Assembly (NCBI GenBank): GCA_963750195.1
Contig: CAVVPS010000012.1
Coordinates: forward strand, 62,001-126,000
Direction: 5' to 3'
DNA: 64,000 nucleotides
Source of the DNA: AP-15 sp963750195
GTDB lineage: Bacteria; Pseudomonadota; Alphaproteobacteria; ATCC43930; CGMCC-115725
Positions 62,752 through 64,000 of the stretch are shown here, piece by piece. Numbering within the stretch: the stretch's first letter is position 1; each line of letters opens with the position of its first letter. The notes under the pieces are model-generated. The model was not told the origin of the DNA. It worked only from the letters and a program-made list of their open reading frames with translations, and did not search any database. A program made the position numbers and the translations under genes.

Positions 62752-62863
62752 GGTCTTGTTCTCCCTGTCGGTTAGTTTATCGTGCCGGTTGACGACGGCG
62801 AAGCTTGGCGTTCGAGACTATATCAACTAGCCGCGTGTTTTAAGCGGGAGTAAGGCACGCCGG

Positions 62864-63301
62864 CTACGCCACTGCAGCCGGGTCCAATATCTCGATCGGA
62901 TAACGGCTGAAATCCGCCGCGTTGAAGGTGAGGATGCGGCCAACCCCGTGTACTGTCATCGCCGCGACGAGACGAGCGTCATAGACTTTGCTGCCGATCA
63001 CCCCGTGGGTCATCACAAGGCGTTTCCATACGGCATAGATGGCCGGGAGGTCCGGCAACAACGTGAACACCCGCTCCATGTGCTCGACTGCCGACACCGC
63101 TACCGGAACGGTTAGGCCGAGACCGTTTTGTGCTGGCGTTCGGGTCGCCGACGCCCAGAACTCTGCAATGTTCTGTGCCGTTACAGACACCGGATCACCG
63201 TTCAGAACTAATCGCTCGATGCTCGCGACGGCGGCACGATGATGGGCATGCCCGGGCTCGAACTGGCGCAGCAGGACGTTGGTGTCGACGAGGACGGTCA
63301 C
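62864..63301 (-). CDS. PIN-domain toxin (VapC-like ribonuclease)
   Basis: 145 residues. The acidic PIN residues are all seen: Asp in MTVLVDTNVLLRQFE, Glu in TAQNIAEFWASATR, Asp in SKVYDARLVAAMTVHGVG and Asp in LTFNAADFSRYPIEIL. It should be a Mg-dependent RNase of the VapC type. Its ATG overlaps the stop of the upstream XRE gene (ATGA), which is then the cognate antitoxin by position, although VapC is usually paired with AbrB- or RHH-type antitoxins. Confidence 0.85.
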   Translation of the reverse strand: MTVLVDTNVLLRQFEPGHAHHRAAVASIERLVLNGDPVSVTAQNIAEFWASATRTPAQNGLGLTVPVAVSAVEHMERVFTLLPDLPAIYAVWKRLVMTHGVIGSKVYDARLVAAMTVHGVGRILTFNAADFSRYPIEILDPAAVA

Positions 63302-63621
63302 AGCCCGCGCGGCGGGTCGTACAGTGCGTCGCGGCTGTCATCGATGACGTGGTCGACCTTCGGCAGGTTTGCGAGAAAGTCGCGCCATAGGGCTGCCCGC
63401 TCAGCCGGGGTCAGCGGCCTGTTCTTACCTTCGTGCTCGCCGAGCCAAGCGCAGGCGAGCTCGACGAGTCTGGGGATCGGCGCCTTCTGTTGTTTCTTGC
63501 CTCGGGTATGGCCGAGTTCATAATCGGCCAGCCGCGAGACGCTGATCTCGAGTCGGCGCGCGAGTTCGGTGCGGTCCCAGCCCATCCGGGCGCGAAAGGC
63601 GATCAACTCTTGCGGAGTCAT
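63298..63621 (-). CDS. XRE-type HTH protein, probable antitoxin
   Basis: 107 residues. The N-terminal helix-turn-helix (LIAFRARMGWDRTELARRLE, ISVSRLADYELGHTRG) has the XRE pattern. The C-terminal half (VELACAWLGEHEGKNRPLTP, AERAALWRDFLANLPKVDHV) would wrap the toxin. Overlap with the PIN gene implies co-expression, and the HTH would repress the shared promoter. Start ATG 63621. Confidence 0.78.
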   Translation of the reverse strand: MTPQELIAFRARMGWDRTELARRLEISVSRLADYELGHTRGKKQQKAPIPRLVELACAWLGEHEGKNRPLTPAERAALWRDFLANLPKVDHVIDDSRDALYDPPRGL

Positions 63622-63721
63622 GCCGCAAAATATCAGTCGTCCGGCGCCGCATGCAAGCGATTATCGCGCATTCTACCGTTGTAAGCTGCAACTATCGCAA
63701 ATAGCGACAGATGGCAGCAGC

Positions 63722-64000
63722 TCAGCGCGCGGCGGAGGCCAGCGGGTCGAAGGGCCGCGGGTCGGCGGTTGCTTCCGCTTCGCTGAAGCCCATCGCCGCC
63801 AGAAACGCGGCGCGAACCTCGGCGGGTTGCCCGGTCTGGAAAATGTAGCCCTGCAAGCCGCGGCGGGCGAGCGGGTTGTCCATGATCTCGGCGCGGGTGA
63901 AGCCCTCGATGAAGGCCTCGCGCTCGGCGACCGGCAATTGGATCGCGCGGTTGACCGCCGGGTCGCGGATCACCGCCTTCGGGTCCCGCCCGTCCTCGAC
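63722..64000 (-). CDS. C-terminal part of an unidentified protein (cut by window edge)
   Basis: Open to the right edge of the window. The visible 92 residues include DPAVNRAIQLPVAEREAFIE, GFTRAEIMDNPLARRGLQGY, and IFQTGQPAEVRAAFLAAMGF, ending PLASAAR. The tail slightly resembles the C-terminus of some Rieske-type oxygenase large subunits (QAGQPxxVRxAxxxAMG), but with no catalytic part in view I do not assign it. Confidence 0.6.
   Translation of the reverse strand, partial: VEDGRDPKAVIRDPAVNRAIQLPVAEREAFIEGFTRAEIMDNPLARRGLQGYIFQTGQPAEVRAAFLAAMGFSEAEATADPRPFDPLASAAR

Noticed and set aside
1..64000. CRISPR arrays, tRNA or rRNA genes, prophage structural genes, biosynthetic gene cluster
   Set aside because: Looked for repeat-spacer patterns, tRNA-like cloverleaf segments, rRNA-conserved stretches and phage or NRPS/PKS motifs; none was found by eye. 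A tRNAscan or Infernal run would settle the small RNAs.

Overview
The window is a GC-rich alphaproteobacterial chromosome segment with mostly housekeeping content, probably from a Rhodospirillales-like lineage. The evidence is a C4-pathway 5-aminolevulinate synthase (hemA), a ChpT phosphotransferase next to the cell-cycle regulator CtrA, an etfB-etfA-hydroxyacyl-CoA dehydrogenase operon, DUF2155, and an aroQ-accB-accC-aat cluster. No rRNA, tRNA, CRISPR array, prophage or intact transposase was seen.

Layout. 0-8.5 kb (mostly minus): fmt (cut by the window edge), def, a threonine-aldolase-like enzyme, an exported S1/P1-nuclease-like protein that has lost most zinc ligands, pyrE with a coupled unknown gene, an AT-richer orphan, an HNH endonuclease, and etfB-etfA-hbd. 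8.6-12.2 kb (plus): APC permease, enolase-superfamily enzyme, pirin. 12.2-18 kb (plus): rplU-rpmA, a terminator, then obgE-proB-proA-nadD-rsfS-rlmH. 18-23.1 kb (minus): hemA and two tandem 594-residue B12-type radical SAM paralogues of unknown function. 23.2-31.1 kb: cupin, lipoprotein, amidase, DUF1989 protein, LVIVD-type protein, arylamine N-acetyltransferase, class III cyclase, VOC protein, broken DUF5681 protein. 31.3-35.2 kb: a two-DTG aspartic protease, fossils of a VapC toxin and an IS110 transposase, then two AT-richer exported genes (an eight-repeat solenoid protein and a lysozyme/glucosaminidase-like protein). 35.2-41.2 kb: FMN hydroxyacid oxidase, 2-hydroxyacid dehydrogenase, a collapsed amidohydrolase, nadK, moaA, DUF29. 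41.2-49.5 kb: fdhD-mobA, an OxlT-type MFS carrier with its small partner, chpT/ctrA, CoA-transferase plus CitE-like lyase, DUF2155. 49.4-57.2 kb: aat, accC, accB, aroQ, a stress/envelope group (PRC-barrel, 26-residue membrane peptide, CsbD, DUF883-like, AI-2E transporter) and a nucleoside transporter. 57.5-64 kb: PanE-like reductase, LLM flavin enzyme, two FAD/BBE oxidases, an XRE-PIN toxin-antitoxin pair and a partial gene.

A caution for any user: at least twelve genes, including obgE, proA and etfA, are interrupted by single-base frameshifts in both directions, several in homopolymers. This looks like residual assembly or sequencing error rather than biology. Frame-broken genes are given here at their inferred full extent. 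The stretches that most resist explanation are the solenoid/hydrolase exported pair (32.8-34.9 kb), the tandem radical SAM genes (19.5-23.1 kb) and the apparent nuclease pseudoenzyme (2.3-3.3 kb). I did not find a clearly new multi-gene system.
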